From NCBI RefSeq assembly GCF_017565305.1, contig NZ_JAGEKP010000007.1, positions 248,001-312,000 on the forward strand: a DNA stretch of 64,000 nucleotides. Direction: 5' to 3'. This document shows, one piece after another, positions 43,428 to 52,115 of the stretch. This DNA is from Leifsonia sp. TF02-11. GTDB lineage: Bacteria > Actinomycetota > Actinomycetes > Actinomycetales > Microbacteriaceae. The number at the start of each line of letters is the position of its first letter. The first letter of the stretch is position 1. The translations under genes and the position numbers were made by a program. The notes below the pieces were generated by a model. It did not search any database. It saw nothing but the letters and a program-made list of their open reading frames with translations, and was not told the DNA's origin.

Positions 43428-44155
43428 CGACCGACCGGGTCGCCGTCGTCAGCGGCGCGGGCGGCGGGATCGGCGGGGCGATCGTCGCGGACCTCGCGGC
43501 GACCGGGTGGGCCGTCGTCGGCCTGGTGCGACGGATGCCGGAGGCCCGGGTGGACGATGTCGACTACCAGCTGTGCGATGTGTCCGCCACGTCGTCGGTG
43601 GATTCGGTGTTCGCCGGGGTGCGTGAGACCTACGGCCGTATCGACGGCCTCGTGACGTCGGCCGCGATCCTGCGCACCGCACCCCTGCACCGCATGGACG
43701 ACGAGCTCTGGGAGGATGTGATCGACGTCAATCTCGGAGGCGTCTTCCGCTGCTGTCGGGCGGTGCTGCCCACGATGATCGAGCAACGGCGGGGCAGCAT
43801 CGTCAACCTGTCGTCGGTGCACGCCGTCGCGACGGTGCCGGGCACCGGGGCGTACGCGGCGAGCAAGGGCGCGATCGTCTCCCTGTCGCGGCAGCTCGCC
43901 GTGGAGTACGCCGACGAGGGCATCCGTGCGAACTCCGTCGTCATCGGGTCGGTCGACACGAAGATGTCCGAAGAGCACGGCAGGGCGCTGGCCCGCGATT
44001 CCGTGCACGTGGAACCTCCCGAGGGTGCGGTAGGCCGGATGGCGGCCCCTGCAGAGATCGCGCGGGCGGTGCGCTTCCTTCTGTCGGACGACGCCTCGTT
44101 CGTGACCGGAGCGGCGATGACCGTCGACGGCGGCCTCACGAGCCGCTTGATGTGA
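43424..44155 (+). CDS. Short-chain dehydrogenase/reductase
   Basis: This 243-residue classical SDR has SGAGGGIGGAI for cofactor binding, TSAAI in place of the usual NNAG, and the active-site YAASK. The start at ATG 43424 overlaps the previous stop. It is the last gene of the importer operon and is followed by a GC-rich hairpin. It is probably a polyol or sugar-acid dehydrogenase. Confidence 0.88.
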   Translation: MTTDRVAVVSGAGGGIGGAIVADLAATGWAVVGLVRRMPEARVDDVDYQLCDVSATSSVDSVFAGVRETYGRIDGLVTSAAILRTAPLHRMDDELWEDVIDVNLGGVFRCCRAVLPTMIEQRRGSIVNLSSVHAVATVPGTGAYAASKGAIVSLSRQLAVEYADEGIRANSVVIGSVDTKMSEEHGRALARDSVHVEPPEGAVGRMAAPAEIARAVRFLLSDDASFVTGAAMTVDGGLTSRLM

Positions 44156-44159
44156 CGTG

Positions 44160-44188
44160 CCGCCCGGGGGATCGGGCCCCCCGGGCGG
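44160..44188. terminator. GC hairpin between convergent SDR and aldolase genes
   Basis: CCGCCCGGGGG (44160-44170) pairs exactly with CCCCCGGGCGG (44178-44188) across a seven-base loop, just after the SDR stop. It can act in both directions. No T-run. Confidence 0.65.
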
Positions 44189-44190
44189 TC

Positions 44191-44247
44191 GCTCAGCCGA
44201 CGGGCGGTCGCTCAGCCGACGAGCCGTCGCTCAGCCGACGGGCTGTC
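44191..44247. repeat. Three 19-bp tandem repeats across the aldolase stop codon
   Basis: GCTCAGCCGACGGGCGGTC-type units lie at 44191-44209, 44210-44228 and 44229-44247 and differ at one to three bases. Each unit carries a copy of the last codons and stop of the aldolase (reverse strand PVG-stop), so slippage would duplicate the stop without lengthening the protein. Confidence 0.85.
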
Positions 44248-44866
44248 GTTGCCGCGCGGTGTCGAGGAACGCCGTCGCCTCGGCCACGAGGCCGTCGTGA
44301 TCGCGCGCTGCCAGCGTGGCGGGATCGAACATCCGGATGCCGACGCACACGGCGACGGCGCCGGCCGCGAAGTACTCGGGCGCCGTCTCGGCGGTGACGC
44401 CTCCCGAGATCACGAAGGGGATGTGCGGAAGCGGTCCGCGGAGCTCGGCGAGATAGCCGGGCCCGCCCACGGAACGCGCAGGGAACAGCTTCACCGCGTC
44501 CGCCCCCGACTTGTGGGCACGCTGCACCTCGGTCGGCGTGAGCGCGCCGGGCACGACGGCGACGTTGTTCTCGTGCGCGGCGCGGATGACCTGCTCGTCG
44601 GTGTCGGGTGCTACGACGAATGTCGCGCCCGCTCGGACCGCGGGAGCGACGTCGGACGCGTCGAGCACGGTTCCGACACCCACCGGTGTGCCGCGGCCGG
44701 CGAGTGCCGCAATGACCTCGGCGGCTCCCGGGACGGTGAGGGTGATCTCCACGGCATCGATTCCCGCGGACATCGCGGCCTCGGCTGCGGCGATCGCCTC
44801 CGTCGCATCGTGGGTCCGGATCACCAGGATGACCCCGGTCGGTACGGCCGTTCTCGTGTCGGGCAT
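44231..44866 (-). CDS. 2-Keto-3-deoxy-6-phosphogluconate (KDPG/KHG)-type aldolase
   Basis: This 211-residue class I aldolase has the KDPG family motifs: E40 in AVEITLTVPG, the GTVLDASD segment, VVPGALTPTEV, and the Schiff-base lysine K126 in AVKLFPA, followed by ISGGV. It cleaves 2-keto-3-deoxy-6-phospho sugar acids to pyruvate and a triose-type product. The exact sugar is uncertain (gluconate, galactonate or hydroxyoxoglutarate). It is divergent from an FGGY kinase with a regulatory site between. Confidence 0.9.
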   Translation of the reverse strand: MPDTRTAVPTGVILVIRTHDATEAIAAAEAAMSAGIDAVEITLTVPGAAEVIAALAGRGTPVGVGTVLDASDVAPAVRAGATFVVAPDTDEQVIRAAHENNVAVVPGALTPTEVQRAHKSGADAVKLFPARSVGGPGYLAELRGPLPHIPFVISGGVTAETAPEYFAAGAVAVCVGIRMFDPATLAARDHDGLVAEATAFLDTARQRQPVG

Positions 44867-44888
44867 GGCGCCTCCTCGCGCAACAATT

Positions 44889-44902
44889 TATTGTTGACAA
44901 TA
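44889..44902. promoter_or_regulatory. Operator site B between aldolase and kinase
   Basis: TATTGTTGACAATA has six-base arms TATTGT and ACAATA around TG. It is the best copy of the ATTGTTNNCAAT motif and lies in the 66-base divergent spacer, able to control both genes. Confidence 0.6.
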
Positions 44903-44932
44903 ATACTAGAGGAATGGAAGGGAGTGAGCTGC

Positions 44933-46369
44933 ATGCGCACCTGGTTGGGCATCGACTTCGGAACGTCCGGAGTGAAGGCGATCCTCGTCACCGACGACGG
45001 CGACGTGGTCGAGCGCGGGCATGCCGAGTATCCGTCCTGGGAGTCCGGCGGCGCGCACGAGCAGCAGGCGGAGGACTACATCGGCGCCGTCCGACGCGCC
45101 GTCGCGCACTTCGAAAGGAAGCCCGACGGCATCGGAATCGTCGGGCACACCCCCTCCCTCGTCCTCGCGGCGGAGGATGCGACAGCGGTCCGGCCCGTGA
45201 TCACCTGGCGGGACGGCAGGCCGACGGAGGAGGCCGAGTGGCTCAGGCGGTCGTTGCGCAGTTCCCTCGACGTCTTCGGGGTGGACAACCTCTGGGACGT
45301 CAGCCAGCTGCCGGCGAAGCTGCTCTGGCTGGCCCGCAACGATCCGCGCGCGCTCGCCGCGACGAAATGGCTGCTCACGCCGAAGGACTTCATCGGCTTC
45401 CGTCTGACCGGGTCGGCGGCCACCGACGCCTGGTCCGGCAAGGGCCTCTGGTCGATCGCGGAAGGCCGGCCCTCGCCCGACGTGTTCGCGGCCGCGGGCG
45501 TCGACGAGGACCTGCTCGCCCCCGTGCTCGACCCGTGGGAGGTGCTCGGCGCGACCACAGCGTCGGCCGCCGCCGAGTTCGGCCTGCCCGCCGGATGCCC
45601 CGTCGTCGTGGGGTGGAGCGACGCGATGGGCGGAATGCTCGGCATCGGTGCGGCGGCGCTGCCCCGCAGCTTCGTCCTCGCCGGCACGTCGGACATCGTC
45701 GGGCGCTCGTTCTCCGCCGACGAGGCCACGAAGGCGGGTGTCTATCGCGTGCCGGCATCCTGCAGCCCGATTCCCGTCGACTACGGCCCGACGCAGTCGA
45801 GCGGAGCGAGCCTGCTCTGGCTGTCCCGGCTCACGGGGCGGACGCCGGGCGAGCTGGTCGCGGCGGCCGCCGGCGCAGCGGAGACGGATGCAGTGTTCCT
45901 GCCCTACCTGCGGGGCGAGCGGGCTCCGCTCTGGGATCCGTCGGTACGCGCCTCCTTCAGCGACATCGCGGAGTCCGACGGGCTCGAGGAGGTGGCGCTG
46001 GCCACGATGCGCGGGGTGGGCCTCAGCAATCGGCACGTGCTGGACGCCTGCGGGCATCCGGAGGCCGGTGAGCCGGTGCACCTCGGCGGCTCCGATGTCG
46101 GGAGCGCCGGCTGGACGCGCGCTCGCGTCGAGGCGCTCGGCGTCGATCTGGTGATCCACCTGGAGCCGCAGCTCCCCGCGCTCGGTGCGGCGATGCTCGC
46201 TCGGAGTGGAGCGACGGGAGATCCGATCGCCGAGTCGTACCGGCGCCTCGGCGCGGACGTCCGGGTGGTTCGGGCGGACGAGGCCGCCGGCGGCGCGGCG
46301 CGGCGTCGTTACTCCGCGTACCGCCGCCAGGTCGCGGTCGCGGTCGGCGATTATCGGCTCGACTATTGA
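44933..46369 (+). CDS. FGGY-family carbohydrate kinase
   Basis: This 478-residue ASKHA-fold kinase begins MRTWLGIDFGTSGVKAILV (phosphate 1), has the conserved TWRDGR and LLTPKDFIGFRLTG segments, VVVGWSDAMGGMLG (phosphate 2) and the late ALGAAMLA motif, as in xylulokinase-like members. GGGAG before ATG 44933 supports the start; an upstream reading from 44249 crosses the aldolase gene. It probably phosphorylates a ketose or sugar alcohol feeding the aldolase. Confidence 0.88.
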   Translation: MRTWLGIDFGTSGVKAILVTDDGDVVERGHAEYPSWESGGAHEQQAEDYIGAVRRAVAHFERKPDGIGIVGHTPSLVLAAEDATAVRPVITWRDGRPTEEAEWLRRSLRSSLDVFGVDNLWDVSQLPAKLLWLARNDPRALAATKWLLTPKDFIGFRLTGSAATDAWSGKGLWSIAEGRPSPDVFAAAGVDEDLLAPVLDPWEVLGATTASAAAEFGLPAGCPVVVGWSDAMGGMLGIGAAALPRSFVLAGTSDIVGRSFSADEATKAGVYRVPASCSPIPVDYGPTQSSGASLLWLSRLTGRTPGELVAAAAGAAETDAVFLPYLRGERAPLWDPSVRASFSDIAESDGLEEVALATMRGVGLSNRHVLDACGHPEAGEPVHLGGSDVGSAGWTRARVEALGVDLVIHLEPQLPALGAAMLARSGATGDPIAESYRRLGADVRVVRADEAAGGAARRRYSAYRRQVAVAVGDYRLDY

Positions 46370-46403
46370 CACGGGATAATCTCGACGATAAACAGTTAAC
46401 AAT
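46366..46403 (+). promoter_or_regulatory. Galactosidase promoter with site D of the ATTGTTNNCAAT regulon
   Basis: TTGACA (46366-46371) overlaps the kinase stop and TAAACA (46389-46394) follows after 17 bases. ACAGTTAACAAT (46392-46403) covers the -10 and start point and matches 9 of 12 positions of the site near 44890. Confidence 0.5.
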
Positions 46404-46437
46404 TAGTAGTTGGCCAATCCATGAGATTGAGGCGTCA

Positions 46438-49400
46438 ATGACAAAGCCGTCAGACCCCGCAGCGAACACTCCGTCGCAGCCCGGATTCACCATCAGCCGC
46501 CGATCGGTCCTCGGGCTCGGCGCGACCCTCGCCGCCGCCGGCGGACTGCCGATGTTCGGTCCGCTCGCCGCTGCCCCCGCCGCCGCCGATGCGCCCCCGA
46601 CGATCCTGTCGATGGCCGACCTGCTGGCGACCCCTCCCTTCTCGTTCACCTACGACGGCGTCAGCTCGACCGGGCTCCTCGCCTCGTGGCCCAAGACGAC
46701 CTCCACGAGCACCCTCGCCGACGGACGCCAGCGGCACACCGTCACCTGGACGGCCCCCGACGGGCTGCAGGTGCAGTGGCTCGGGGATGCGTATCCGGGG
46801 TACACGACGCTCGCCTGGACCGTGCACTTCACCAACACGGGCAGCGCGAACTCCAAGCAGCTCGCCGATGTCCTGGCGATGGACGTGACCGTGTCCGCCC
46901 TCCCGACCACGGACTGGACCGTGCGCACCGCCCGCGGCAGCCACGCTGCGAGCGACGACTTCACCCCTCTCGACCTGGCGCTGCCCGTCGGCTCCTATCG
47001 CGTGTTCACCACGAGCGGGGGCCGGCCCACCGACGGATCTGACCTGGCCCTGCCCGGCAGCGACTGGCAGTACCTCACCGGCACGGCCGGATCCGGAGCC
47101 CCGGGCTACTACAACACCGACCAGCACACCACGACAGCGGCCGGCGCCCGTGCGATGTTCACGTTCACGGGCACCTCGGTCTCGTGGATCGGTCCGAAGA
47201 ACGTCGACTGCGGCATCGCCGCGGTGTACATCGACGGCGTGCAGGCCGCCGTCGTCGACATGTACGCGACCACCTGGCTCAAGCAGCAGACGCTCTTCAG
47301 CTCCGGCCCCCTCCCCGACGCGATGCACACGATCGAGGTCGTGAACACCGGCCGCAAGAACCCGGCGGGAAGCGGGACGCACGTCGCGATCGACGCGTTC
47401 TCGTTCCACGCCACGGGGGCGGTCACGGTGGACGACTCCATCAGCGGCATCACCTACAGCGGAGCCTGGAACACCAGCCCGGGAGGCGGATCGCCCGGTT
47501 ACTACGAGGGAACGCAGCACTCCAGCTCGGCAGCGGGCGCGAGCGCGAGCTTCACGTTCGTCGGCAACTCCGTCAGCTGGATCGCCCCGAAGAACGTCGA
47601 CTGCGGCATCGGGAACGTCTACATCGACGGTGTGCAGGTGGCCAGCGTCGACCTGTACGCGACCTCCTGGCTCACGCAGCAGACGGTGTACACGTCGCCG
47701 GCCCTGACGCAGGACACGCACACCATCCAGGTCGTCAATTCCGGGACCAAGAACGCGGCGGGCACGGGGACGTTCGTGCCGATCGACGCGTTCGTCTACA
47801 CCTCGAGCGGCCCGACGATGGTCGACGACACCTCGTCCTCGATCGCGTACACCGGCTCGTGGAACACCAGCCCCGGCGGCGGCTCACCCGGCTATTTCGG
47901 CGGCACCCAGCACTCCAGCTCGGCGGCCGGCGACACCGCGATCTTCACGTTCACCGGCACCGGTGTGACGTGGATCGGCCCGAAGAACGTCGACTGCGGG
48001 ATCGCCGACGTCTACCTCGACGGCGTCAAGGTCGCGACCGTCGACCTGTACGCGACCAGCTGGCTCAAGCAGCAGACCCTCTATTCGGCGGGGCCGTTCG
48101 CCGACGGCGCGCACACCCTGAAGATCGTCAACACGGGCACGAAGAACGCGGCGGGCATCGGGATCCTCGTTCCGATCGACGCCTTCGAGTACGTGTCGAC
48201 GGGCGTCGACACGATCTACAACGACACGGACGGCGCGATCAGCTACGGTCCGGGCGCGGCCAACGCGACGGCCATCGCGAACGGCTGGCCGTTCTGGAAC
48301 CTGGATTTCGTCGGGGCCGGCCTGGTCTGCGCCCTCGGCTGGCCAGGGCAATGGGGCGCCGAGATCAAGCGCACCGACGCGACGACGGTGCGGCTCACCG
48401 GCGGGATGACCCTCCTCGACGGGCTCGCCAACGGCCAGGAGCTCGCCACGCTCGGTCTCACGAACCTCTGGCTGGCGGCCGGTGAGAGCATCCGCACCCC
48501 GCTGGTGGTGACCCAGCCGTGGGACGGGGGCGACGCGAAGGACGCGCTCGCGGGCTGGCGCCGTTGGCTGCTCGGCTACCACGTGCCACGCGCCGCCTCC
48601 GGCACCGGTCCGGCTCAGCCGCTGGCCACGACCCAGGCGAACGACTACTTCCCCGGGCAGACCGACACGGCGAACGACGAGCTGACCTGGATGAACGCCT
48701 ACGGGACGCACGGCGCGACGGCCGGCACGGGCGGCATCCAGGACCACTGGTGGATCGACGCCGGCTGGTACCAGACGTCCACGGACTGGACTCCGGTCGG
48801 AACCTGGACCCCGGACAGCACCCGGTTCGCGAGCGGCCTGAAACCGGTGACCGACCGGGCCCGCGCGCTCGGCATGGCGGCGATCGTCTGGTTCGAACCC
48901 GAGCGCGTCATGCCCGGCACCGACATCGCGACCAACCACCCCGGCTACCTGCTCGGCGCCAAACCCGGCGACACGCAGTGGGGCGGCCAGGCGTACCTGT
49001 TCGACTTCGGCAACCCGGCCGCCCTCTCCTGGGCGAGCAGCTACTTCAGCGGTCTGATGACGACGCTCGGCGTCGACTTCTACCGCGAGGACTTCAACAT
49101 CCGGCCGCTGCCGTATTGGCAGAACGCCGACCCCACCGGGCGGCAGGGGCTGACGCAAGCGCACTACGTCGACGGGCACCTGCAGTTCTGGTCGGCGTTG
49201 CAGGCCGCTCATCCCGGGATGCTGATCGACAGCTGCGCGAGCGGCGGCCGGCGGCTCGACGTGTTGACGCTGCAGTATGCGATCAACCTCCTGCGCAGCG
49301 ATGACGTGCTCGACGCCACCTCCAACCAGTCGCATGTCGCGGCGCTCACCCCGTGGGTCCCGATCCACGGTGGCGCTGTGCGGGCGACCGGTTCCGCGGA

Positions 49401-49824
49401 CGACGCATACAACCTCCGCTCCGGATTCGGGCCGGTCTATCACGAGGCGCTGAACGCGACCGACCCCGCGGCGCCGTGGTCGACGTTGAAGTCGTTCGCC
49501 TCCGAGTGGTCGTCCATCAAGCAGCACTACGTCGAGGACTTCTACGCCCTGACGCCGCCGAGCGACTCGGACGACCGCTTCGTCGCCTGGCAGCTCGGCA
49601 GCACGGCGTCGGGTGCCGTGCAGGCCTTCCGGCGGCCGTCGAACGGAGCGGCGCACCAGACGGTGAGACTGCGCGGACTGACCGGCTCGAGCGTCTACCG
49701 GCTCGCGGACCTCCGCTCGGGGAGCACCTGGACGCAGTCGGGCAGCTCGCTGATGTCGGACGGGCTCACGGTGCAGCTGCCGGCCGCTCCGCTCGCGACG
49801 ACCATCACCTACGTGACTCCGTGA
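46438..49824 (+). CDS. Secreted GH36-type alpha-galactosidase with three tandem binding modules
   Basis: This 1128-residue protein has a Tat signal (SRRSVLG at residues 20-26, then a hydrophobic stretch and AAAPAAADA). Three tandem repeats of about 125 residues (207-330, 331-461, 462-588) follow, each with WIGPKNVDCGI-like, YIDGVQ and YATSWLKQQT segments, probably beta-sandwich sugar-binding modules. The catalytic barrel has VWFEPERVMPG, the nucleophile D885 in DFYREDFN and acid/base D941 in SCASGGRRLD. It releases terminal alpha-galactose-type residues outside the cell. Its own Tat genes follow directly. Confidence 0.88.
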   Translation: MTKPSDPAANTPSQPGFTISRRSVLGLGATLAAAGGLPMFGPLAAAPAAADAPPTILSMADLLATPPFSFTYDGVSSTGLLASWPKTTSTSTLADGRQRHTVTWTAPDGLQVQWLGDAYPGYTTLAWTVHFTNTGSANSKQLADVLAMDVTVSALPTTDWTVRTARGSHAASDDFTPLDLALPVGSYRVFTTSGGRPTDGSDLALPGSDWQYLTGTAGSGAPGYYNTDQHTTTAAGARAMFTFTGTSVSWIGPKNVDCGIAAVYIDGVQAAVVDMYATTWLKQQTLFSSGPLPDAMHTIEVVNTGRKNPAGSGTHVAIDAFSFHATGAVTVDDSISGITYSGAWNTSPGGGSPGYYEGTQHSSSAAGASASFTFVGNSVSWIAPKNVDCGIGNVYIDGVQVASVDLYATSWLTQQTVYTSPALTQDTHTIQVVNSGTKNAAGTGTFVPIDAFVYTSSGPTMVDDTSSSIAYTGSWNTSPGGGSPGYFGGTQHSSSAAGDTAIFTFTGTGVTWIGPKNVDCGIADVYLDGVKVATVDLYATSWLKQQTLYSAGPFADGAHTLKIVNTGTKNAAGIGILVPIDAFEYVSTGVDTIYNDTDGAISYGPGAANATAIANGWPFWNLDFVGAGLVCALGWPGQWGAEIKRTDATTVRLTGGMTLLDGLANGQELATLGLTNLWLAAGESIRTPLVVTQPWDGGDAKDALAGWRRWLLGYHVPRAASGTGPAQPLATTQANDYFPGQTDTANDELTWMNAYGTHGATAGTGGIQDHWWIDAGWYQTSTDWTPVGTWTPDSTRFASGLKPVTDRARALGMAAIVWFEPERVMPGTDIATNHPGYLLGAKPGDTQWGGQAYLFDFGNPAALSWASSYFSGLMTTLGVDFYREDFNIRPLPYWQNADPTGRQGLTQAHYVDGHLQFWSALQAAHPGMLIDSCASGGRRLDVLTLQYAINLLRSDDVLDATSNQSHVAALTPWVPIHGGAVRATGSADDAYNLRSGFGPVYHEALNATDPAAPWSTLKSFASEWSSIKQHYVEDFYALTPPSDSDDRFVAWQLGSTASGAVQAFRRPSNGAAHQTVRLRGLTGSSVYRLADLRSGSTWTQSGSSLMSDGLTVQLPAAPLATTITYVTP
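47056..48203 (+). repeat. Three tandem beta-sandwich modules inside the GH36-type gene
   Basis: Units begin near 47056, 47428 and 47821, each about 380 bases. The protein-level match is strong (SWIGPKNVDCGI, SWIAPKNVDCGI, TWIGPKNVDCGI), showing recent duplication of one module. Confidence 0.85.
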
Positions 49825-49831
49825 GGCCGCC

Positions 49832-50122
49832 ATGCTCGGTCTCACCATGGACAAACTGGTCGTCATCGCGGTCATCGCGATGTTCCTCCTCGGGCCGAAA
49901 CGTCTGCCTATCGCCGCGCAGTGGCTGGGCCAGGCCGTCCGCTCCCTCAAGCGGTTCGCCGACACGGCCAAGGACCGGGCCCGCGAGGAGCTCGGCGACT
50001 CGATCGACGACATCGAGTGGACCAAGCTCGACCCGCGCCAGTACGATCCGCGGCGCATCATCCGGGACGCATTGACCGAGACGCAGACGGGGAGCGATCC
50101 CCGCCGCGAGATCGAGAACTAG
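49832..50122 (+). CDS. tatB: TatB-like Sec-independent translocase subunit
   Basis: This 96-residue protein has one N-terminal membrane helix ending in GPKRLP (residues 21-26), then an amphipathic helix (WLGQAVRSLKRFADTAKDRAREELG) and a polar tail, the TatB pattern. It starts seven bases after the galactosidase stop, so the Tat genes look co-transcribed with that secreted enzyme. With the TatA and TatC genes below it forms a complete Tat set. TatB receives the twin-arginine signal together with TatC. Confidence 0.85.
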   Translation: MLGLTMDKLVVIAVIAMFLLGPKRLPIAAQWLGQAVRSLKRFADTAKDRAREELGDSIDDIEWTKLDPRQYDPRRIIRDALTETQTGSDPRREIEN

Positions 50123-50154
50123 CACCTTCACCACACAGAAACGGAGATCGACTC

Positions 50155-50349
50155 ATGTTCGCTGGACTCACCGGATGGCACCTTCTGATCATCCTCGCCG
50201 TGATCCTGCTCCTCTTCGGAGCGGCCAAGCTCCCTGCCCTCGCCAAGAGCGTCGGGCAGTCGATGCGGATCTTCAAGGGCGAGGTCGACGAGATGAAGAA
50301 GGACGGCCCCGATGGCGACGCCGTGACCGACGTCCCGACCCGGCCGTAG
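50155..50349 (+). CDS. tatA: TatA pore subunit
   Basis: This 64-residue protein begins MFAGLTGWHLLIILAVILLLFGAAKLPALAKSVGQSM: membrane helix, FG hinge, LP and an amphipathic helix. GGAGA before ATG 50155 marks the start. It is shorter than the TatB-like protein, as expected for TatA, which forms the oligomeric channel. Confidence 0.9.
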   Translation: MFAGLTGWHLLIILAVILLLFGAAKLPALAKSVGQSMRIFKGEVDEMKKDGPDGDAVTDVPTRP

Positions 50350-50353
50350 CCGC

Positions 50354-51163
50354 ATGGCCTCCGCGAAGCGGGGCTCGAACCGCGAAGGCCGGATGACGCT
50401 GTCCGAGCACTTCGTCGAGCTCCGCAAGCGACTCTTCCGCTGCGCCCTCGGGGTCGTCGTCGGAACCGTCGTCGGCTGGCTGCTCGCCGGTCCGGTGATG
50501 GACGTCGTGCGCGGCCCGATCACCGCGATCGCGAAGGAGCAGGGCCGTGAGGCGATGCTGAACTACGACAGCATCACCGGTGCGTTCGACCTGAAGATGC
50601 AGGTGGCGATCACGGTCGGCATCGTCATCTCGAGTCCGGTCTGGCTCTGGCAGGTCTGGGCGTTCTTCGTCCCCGCGCTCAAACGCACGGAACTCCGCTA
50701 CGCCCTGGGGTTCTTCTTCACCGCGGTCCCGCTGTTCATCGCGGGTGGGACTGTCGGCTGGCTGCTCGTGCCGCACATCGTCAGCCTGCTGACGGGCTTC
50801 GCCTCGCACCAGGACTCGGCCATCATCGCGGCCAAGACCTACTTCGACTTCATACTGAAGCTGGTGGTCGCGGTGGCGATCGCGTTCGTGCTGCCGGTGT
50901 TCCTGGTGCTCCTCAACTTCGTCGGCGTGCTGAGCGCCAGGTCGATCATCGCGTCCTGGCGCTGGGCGCTCATCCTCATCGTCCTCTTCACGGCGATCGC
51001 GACGCCCTCCGCCGACGTGCTCTCGATGTTCCTCCTGGCGATCCCGATAGCGGGACTCTACTTCGCCGCGTACGGGGTGGCCGCGATCCACGATCGTCGG
51101 GCGGTCAAGGCCGCCGATCGTCTCGAAGCCGAGATCGCGAGCGTGGGCCGCCTCGAGAAGTGA
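50354..51163 (+). CDS. tatC: TatC, twin-arginine signal receptor
   Basis: This 269-residue protein has six transmembrane helices. Family marks are the N-terminal MTLSEHFVELRKRLFRC, SSPVWLWQVWAFFVPAL, and FVLPVFLVLLNFVGVLSA. An internal ATG (MTLSEH) is the more usual TatC start and would shorten the tail by 13 residues. It completes a tatB-tatA-tatC unit placed directly behind a Tat-signal glycosidase. Whether the genome has another Tat set is not visible. Confidence 0.92.
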   Translation: MASAKRGSNREGRMTLSEHFVELRKRLFRCALGVVVGTVVGWLLAGPVMDVVRGPITAIAKEQGREAMLNYDSITGAFDLKMQVAITVGIVISSPVWLWQVWAFFVPALKRTELRYALGFFFTAVPLFIAGGTVGWLLVPHIVSLLTGFASHQDSAIIAAKTYFDFILKLVVAVAIAFVLPVFLVLLNFVGVLSARSIIASWRWALILIVLFTAIATPSADVLSMFLLAIPIAGLYFAAYGVAAIHDRRAVKAADRLEAEIASVGRLEK

Positions 51164-51197
51164 ACGGTCGAGCGAACACTGGTCGGGTGCTCGCCGA

Positions 51198-52115
51198 TCA
51201 CGGACTCGCCGCCCCTTCGCCCTCGCCGCTCGCCGCTCGGCCGGGCACGGTGAGCGCGACCAGTCCTCCACCGATGAGTGCGAGGCCGGACCAGCCGAGC
51301 GGTGAGAGGCGCTCGCCGACGATCGCGACGGCCAGGATGGCGGCGACCGCCGGCTCGCACAGGGTGAGGATCGTCGCCGTGCTGCTGCGGACCCGGGCGA
51401 GCCCGATCCCGAACAGCACGTAGCCCAGGAACATCGGGACCACCGCCATGTAGATCGCGACGGACAGCGTGCCGGTGCTCGTCAGGATCGGCCCCCCGGT
51501 GACGGCGAGGACGGGCATCAGCGCCAGACCTCCGACACCGAACACTGCCCCCATCGCCGCGGGCCGGGGGACGCCACGACGCATCACGCGCTGCACCACC
51601 CAGGTGTACAGGGCGTAGGTGGCGCCCGCCACGAGCCCGAGGGCCGCTCCGGCCGTCATGGGCAGGGCGCCGGATCCGCTGCCGTCCAGGTGGGACAGGC
51701 ACAGCGCCGCACTGCCGACGATCGCCAGCGCGGCCGCGCCGAACCAGCGGCGGGAGAGCGGCGCACCGTCGATGACCCGTTCCAATACGGCCGAGAACAC
51801 CGGCGCGGAGGCGATGGAGATCACCGTGCCGACGGCAACGCCGGCGAGGCGCATGGACGCGTAGAACGCGAGAGGGTAGATCGCGACCGACCCGGCGCCG
51901 ATGACGACCAGTCCGGCCACCGATCTCAGGCCGCTGCGCGCGGCGTAGAGGGCAGGTACGGCGATGAGCGCCTGCAGGAGACCGCCGACGCCCATCGCGA
52001 AAGCTCCGATGGCGATGGGGGGAACGGAAGGAGCGAAGCTCGCCGCGGTCCCCGTCGTACCCCAGAGGGCGCCGGCGAGGAGGACCGCGATCGTTCCGGC
52101 TCCAGGTCGCTTCAC
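51198..52115 (-). CDS. EamA-family drug/metabolite transporter
   Basis: This 305-residue protein has ten transmembrane helices in two five-helix EamA repeats (LLAGALWGTTGTAASFAP; GLVAGATYALYTWVVQRV). The later helix TILTLCEPAVAAILAV is typical of the DMT superfamily. GTG 52115 overlaps the TetR stop by GTGA, so it is coupled to its regulator. It probably exports a small metabolite or toxic compound. Confidence 0.88.
   Translation of the reverse strand: MKRPGAGTIAVLLAGALWGTTGTAASFAPSVPPIAIGAFAMGVGGLLQALIAVPALYAARSGLRSVAGLVVIGAGSVAIYPLAFYASMRLAGVAVGTVISIASAPVFSAVLERVIDGAPLSRRWFGAAALAIVGSAALCLSHLDGSGSGALPMTAGAALGLVAGATYALYTWVVQRVMRRGVPRPAAMGAVFGVGGLALMPVLAVTGGPILTSTGTLSVAIYMAVVPMFLGYVLFGIGLARVRSSTATILTLCEPAVAAILAVAIVGERLSPLGWSGLALIGGGLVALTVPGRAASGEGEGAASP

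Noticed and set aside
44191-44247. Short regular repeats considered as a CRISPR array
   Set aside because: Units are contiguous with no spacers and no cas genes nearby.
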